Origin: Phorcus lineatus
Lineage: Eukaryota > Mollusca > Gastropoda > Trochida > Trochidae
DNA: 64,000 nt
Direction: 5' to 3'
Assembly: GCA_921293015.1 (NCBI GenBank)
Contig: OV121081.1
Coordinates: 74,169,022 to 74,233,021 of the forward strand
Under the pieces are notes generated by a model, which made no database searches, had not been told where the DNA came from, and worked only from the letters and a program-made list of their open reading frames with translations. A program made the translations under genes and the position numbers. Shown in pieces: positions 59,064 to 64,000 of this stretch. How positions within the stretch are numbered: the first letter of the stretch is position 1; each line of letters begins with the position of its first letter.

Positions 59064-59628
59064 TGTTACGAATGAATTTGAGATAGGAAACCAGCAAAGT
59101 ATAACATGACAATTGTATATTAATTACAATTTAATCAATCAAAAAAATAAACAAGGTGTTTAAGATTACAATATCAAGCTAATACAAGCTATAATACACT
59201 ATCAAATGAGTCACACTAATTAGCTAACTTAATATATTCACCAGTCCTTATGAATCACACAGTTGATGAAGGTAGAAAACAGTCAGTGGGTCTTGATAGG
59301 AGATAGATGAATCCGAATTGTAAAGGTATCCAAAAACAGTGGCACGGAAGATGATCGCAAAGATGATTGTAAGGAGCAAGATGAGAAAGAGTTCTAATGC
59401 CGGCCTTTAGATAGGTTAGATACCTTCTATAATGTTCCTGAAAGTTCCACGACAAACTCCAATCAGAAGTATCCAACTCAAGCAATCAAGAAGTAGATAG
59501 AAATTCTAGAATAGATGATTCTAGACACTGCCAGCTAAGACTATCAAAACAAGTGCAATTGTGATCCACTAAACAATACAACAATGTTATATAATGTTAA
59601 TCTTATGAACAATCACGTACTCATAACA
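59064..59628 (-). repeat. Long terminal repeat (3' LTR)
   Basis: 565 bp. On the minus strand it begins TGTTATGAGTACGTG just after a purine tract and ends ATTCATTCGTAACA, giving TGTTA...TAACA termini. It lies immediately 3' of the pol fragment in the same orientation, where a 3' LTR belongs. No second LTR copy is visible in the 3 kb to the right, so the 5' half of the element is missing. The 76-codon frame inside it is not a gene. Confidence 0.8.
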
Positions 59629-59640
59629 CTCTCCCCCTTA
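59629..59640 (-). other. Polypurine tract
   Basis: TAAGGGGGAGAG on the minus strand directly abuts the LTR start. This is the usual plus-strand primer site of LTR retroelements. Confidence 0.8.
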
Positions 59641-59696
59641 CGAGAAATAAAGTTACAAAGAAACTTTCTGTTGCGGCAACAATAAACAGTTACATT

Positions 59697-60925
59697 TTAA
59701 CAAAATACAAAAACTAGAAAACAATACTTCAATTTCAAATTACCCTTGATTTGTTTAATCACAAGATTGAACCCTTGCAAAGTTAAACTCCATCTCATAA
59801 GTTTTTGGTTTTTGTTCTTCATTGTATGAAGAAAAGTCAAGGGATTGTGATCAGTAAAGACTTCAAATGGAAATGTAGTTGTACCTAAGTACGCTTCAAA
59901 ATGCTGTAAAGCTAACATCAGACCCAAAGTTTCCTTTTCAATGGTTGAATAGTTCTTTTGGTGCTTGTCAAACTTTTGGATAAGTAACAAACTGGATGAT
60001 CAATACAATCCAGAGTCATCCTCTTGAAGCATAACAGCACCTGCACCAACATCACTTGCATCAATTTGCAACTTAAAAGCTTTCTCAAAATGTGGTGCCT
60101 GTAACACGGGAGAATTCATGAGCATGGCTTTGACTCTTTTAAATGCAGACTGACAACTGCCATCCCACATCCCATCTTTTCCCCAAAAGGTTTGTGAGTA
60201 GAGATACAACATCAGAAAATGTTTGACAAAATTTTATATAATAGCCTGCCATGCCGAAGAATCTAATGAGTTCTCTCCTAGACTGTGGAACTGGAAAATG
60301 TGCAATGGTATCCACGTTAGCATTAACTGGTTGTACCTGGCCGTGCCCTACAACATGCCCTAAAAATACAACTTGTGCCTCTCCGAATTCACACTTCGCC
60401 AGATTGACAGTCAATTTCGCTTCAGACAGTCTCTTGAAGAACGCTCGGATTCTTATCAGATGTTCTTCCCATTCCATGGCATAATTGATGACATCATCCA
60501 TATAAGCTTCGACACCGTCAAGACCTGATGTGACGTTTCTGATGAGTCGTTGGAACGTCGCTGGAGCGTTCTTCAAACCGAATGGCATCACTTTGTATTG
60601 ATACAGTCCATCTGGTGTAGCAAACGCTGATATCTTCTTTGCACGGTCAGTGAATGGAAACTGCCAGAAGCCTTTCAAAAGGTCAAACTTACTGATGTAC
60701 TTAACTTGACAGATGCAATAATCAACCCTCGGTATCGGGTAGGCGTCAGTTCGTGAAAGTTGATTCACAGTTTTCATGTCAGCGCAGCAGCGCCAACCAC
60801 CACCACCACCCTTCGGCACTAGAACACATGGGAACTCCACGGACTGTCACTGGGTTCAATAATGTCATTGTTCAGCATGTATTTCACAGTTTACAAAATC
60901 TACAACTAATGAACCTCATTACCTG
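59697..60925 (-). pseudogene. Ty3/gypsy-type pol fragment (RT and RNase H)
   Basis: Minus-strand pol remnant. The largest open piece (60840-60139) holds the reverse transcriptase: FDLLKGFWQ at residues 52-60, PFGLKNAPATFQ at 87-98, YMDD at 113-116 and a FLGHVVG segment near 160. Homology extends upstream in another frame to about 60925, so a frameshift lies near 60840. A second shift near 60200 leads to LQIDASDVGAGAV, the RNase H start. A TGA at 60000-60002 interrupts it, and VFTDHNPLTF follows. The frame ends at 59697, only 57 bp before the polypurine tract: the rest of RNase H and all of integrase are gone, as are gag and protease. A (GGT)n-like expansion gives a five-Gly run after the first RT motif. 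Non-functional. Confidence 0.9.
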
Positions 60926-63900
60926 TAAAAATGAAGTCTAGAATCATTGTTCATGAAAAGTAGACTAAAGGCGGACGTCAGATGCTATTTCATGTCATAA
61001 GCCATGTCATGTCTCTCATCCAGATTAGCTGACACAGGACTAAATGCCAAGTGAATAATCTCAACTTTCCTTATATAAAGATGTACTCTTAAAGTTTAGT
61101 TAAACAAGGTATGAACCATGACTAGTTAATTATTCGTTATTTGAATTCAAAGGAACAGAGATGAACATTAGTTAAGTAATACAACCGATGTAAGCTATGT
61201 CGGCTGTTAAATGTGGTGAGATGTTACACACTCTGGTTTGAATTAGAGATTTTGAAAATGGTTATTCGAATGAAATTGCTTTTTTGCAGCAACTAGTTTG
61301 GGGGAAGCAATTACAAGGAATATTAAAGCCATGCAATATCACACTTCCCGTTACACTTAACCACATTGTTTTTTCTTCGAAAAATCAATAGTTCACAATT
61401 TAGTTCGAAATACTCTCGACTGCCTTATGACTGAGCCAAACTGTAACAAGTCTTTAACTTCAGAAAGTCAGAACAACTCAATAAAACATGAATAATTCAT
61501 ATTCCGGATGACTTTGATGTCTTTAGCAAGGGTTTCAATGAAGCCAAATTCGTTTGTCCTTTTCATCACGTTCAAGCAAGCGATTTCACACGCCTATAAA
61601 TGAGCGTTCAAATGAAAGGTACATTATGCACGCTTATGTTTCAAAGGATATCATTCTCCTTTGGCAAACCAGTTTTTATATTTCATTCAGGCTATATAGA
61701 TATATCATTGTACATGATGTGAGATAGTTTGCCCTTTTAGTTCGTTCGACCACACATGGTAAAAAATGTAAAACAATTCTAACCAAAATACGTTGCATCT
61801 ATCTTTTAAGGTCATTAATAGATGGATATGTGACTCAAATGAGCTCTGCTATCTTATCGAGACACTCATGGGTACTTGAGCGAACACAGTTCTGAAGAAG
61901 GTTTCATCTATTTGATAGATAATTGGAAACCTTAGATCTTCTTCACAAATCAATGAAAAGAAAAACGAAAATGTAGTCTTCAATTTCCTGGAAATAAATG
62001 GTTTGTGAGCCCGGCAGAACGAATGAATATGCTTTGACACGAACAATGACTAACATGTTTTACCAAGGGTGGCAATAGTCTGGCATTGCTACAGTATTTT
62101 ATGTGTTTTTTTATCTTATCAATGAGGCAGTGACTTTAACAGTACCGACAGTTACAAATCAATATAAGTTAAGTTTCCATATTCTCAATCCGTCAACCTA
62201 GTTTATTTTAATGCTAAAAATATGCAGTAAATGACAGGCCGTCTCTGTGACTCATCGGTGGTCTGAAAATATTAAACAGGCACATTTTAATGAATCTATT
62301 TACCAGTATTCTAATTTACAATTTACTAATAAAACGATTATATATCAATCAATCTAGTTAGTCACATATGGTGATATATTTACGCATTTAAGATCCATTG
62401 CTGTGTTTACAATTTGATGTTTTAATTAATTAGTATTTATTCACTATCCAGAATATTATGTCTTCCTTTGGATTTTCGATTACTATAATTTTATGAATTA
62501 TTAAATCACGTTCAACTGTTTTTCCAAAAATACTAGCTAATTTTGTACCGAAAGAATACCCATTTGACTTCTTCAAATAATTAACAAGTATGTTATTGGT
62601 CTTATTGGTAATTGAACAGCAACATTTAAACGTTAATGCATTCAACATGAATTCTTAAACGTATTGGTTGTGCATTTTGAAACCTGGTGGTGCAGGATTT
62701 TTATTGTATGGTCCTACGCTGGATATTACTGTTGGGTACATTCACAACATTGGTAAATAACAATGGTTGTCAATTATTGTTTTTAATCTGTTAATTTAAG
62801 CCGACATTGTCAAAAAAATATGACATGGTTTTCTTATTTAAAATTATATATTTAACTATTGATCATTCAATTTCTGAAAAATGAAATAAATAGAAAATTT
62901 TAAAATAAAAAATCAAATCATAAATAATTTTTGTTAATATTATTGAATTCCAACAAGAAAAAACAGTAAACCTTTCATATCATAAGTGTTCACATGTATC
63001 TACCTTTAGTTTCATTTATCTATATGTTTTCATTTCTATTGCTATGTACTTTTTTTCATATATATTTCTTTAACAAGTAATGAGTAAATGTTGCCAATTC
63101 AAATATGAGAAGGCAAGACTATGTATCATTACATCTTTACTTCCGCATTCATTGTTAATGCAAATATAATTAAAATTCCCCAAATGTCTTTGAAATACAT
63201 TCGAACAATGATAATAAAACATATTCTTTGATTTTCAGTTGATCCTTTTGTTTGATTTTCCTTGAAGCGGTTATCTCAAACGGAAAGCCTGTGTCACTAA
63301 CTCAAGCGTCGCTTACAATGTGCTTTAGTTTGTTAGGTAGATAGTTAGGTGGATTAAAGGGCGACGTTGGGCCAAAATGACCTATATGCACCCGGCATAA
63401 AAAGTCGTGGTTAAAATTAAATTAAAATTATGAAATAGTTCAATTCATATGCTATCATATTTGCCTGTGTTCTTGACAAAATCTAAAAGTAATCTCTGAA
63501 CAATGCTTTAGTTTGTTGGTTATAACAAGAGTTAACTGCCTTGATTTCAAGAGGCGTGGTAAATTCTCGTCTGTCGATCGGTCAACTGTTCATTCCGCTT
63601 TACAGTCTAAGGGAGGTAACAGCGTTTTACAATCTTTTACCATCAATTTCATTCCTTACTTCATGTAAGATTTAGCAAAATCTGTTTAAAACATTACAAA
63701 ATCGTCCCATTATCCTTTGAATTATGTACATGTAGGTCATGTATACTTGTTGTTGTAGAGACGTTTAGGAGATAGTCATTACATAGTATCTAATTTTCCA
63801 ATGAGGACCATTTAAGGAATTATCTTTGTTTTAAGATTAGGGTATAGGGAAATCCAAAATTACCACAGTAAAAATTAGTAAACAATTTTGCCAGTCATTT

Positions 63901-64000
63901 TGATACAGATGAATACATTGATAAACTGTCGACTGCCAGTTATTCAACTGACAACAATATACGTTTTGATTATTAAATTAATCGTGCAACAATATAAATA
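60926..64000. other. Non-coding right end
   Basis: No gene, no upstream retroelement part and no repeat recognised. 62800-62960 is low-complexity AT. Around 63240-63610 the DNA is slightly GC-richer, with CCGGCATAAAAAG and GGGAGGTAACAG strings, but I see no exon. Confidence 0.45.

Noticed and set aside
59255..59485. 76-codon minus-strand gene
   Set aside because: Lies wholly inside the LTR with no known LTR-encoded protein.
60251..60941. Plus-strand frames of 62-77 codons
   Set aside because: Antisense shadows of the reverse transcriptase fragment.

Overview
The window is AT-rich eukaryotic DNA with no long open reading frame. It is full of old transposon pieces: Penelope-like GIY-YIG relics, Tc1/mariner elements, a pogo-type MITE, tRNA-derived SINEs, an LTR retrotransposon and several foldback elements. 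That mix, with very small exons in long non-coding stretches, suggests an invertebrate. A lophotrochozoan such as a mollusc is my best guess, but this is inference, not proof. No bacterial or organellar features are present.

The main structure is a set of diverged, same-orientation paralogous segments covering about the first 46 kb. Unit R1 (about 150-12960), unit R2 (about 17395-27720) and unit R3 (about 29865-41850) share many collinear blocks. A partial unit R4 (about 43990-45650) matches the early part of R3. The copies differ by insertions and deletions. R3 has lost about 6 kb found in R1 and R2. R2 and R3 share a 3 kb segment that R1 lacks.

Two small plus-strand exons recur in the units. 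The alpha exon is 83-98 nt, cysteine-rich, follows an AG and keeps one reading phase in three of five copies. It lies at 1260, 18772, 32456, 37388 and 45335. The beta exon is terminal-exon-like: acceptor, 100 codons, stop, then AATAAA. It is intact only in R2 (27037-27340) and broken in R1 and R3. I read this as a decayed tandem gene family, but I do not recognise the protein.

Mobile elements fill the differences between units. Because the units are paralogous, some insertions can be checked against an empty site in another copy: a 133-bp MITE with a 9-bp duplication at 18985, and a 319-bp element with a 7-bp duplication at 6361. The two complementary halves of a Tc1-like transposase lie 8 kb apart in R1.

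The right third (46-64 kb) lies outside the clear array. It holds two SINEs, a nested palindrome, an eight-copy minisatellite of about 63 bp, a complete but dead mariner (52003-53290), a long (AG)n tract, a foldback element next to three TGACGTCA sites, and an integrase-less LTR retrotransposon remnant (59064-60925). The last 3 kb show nothing I can name.
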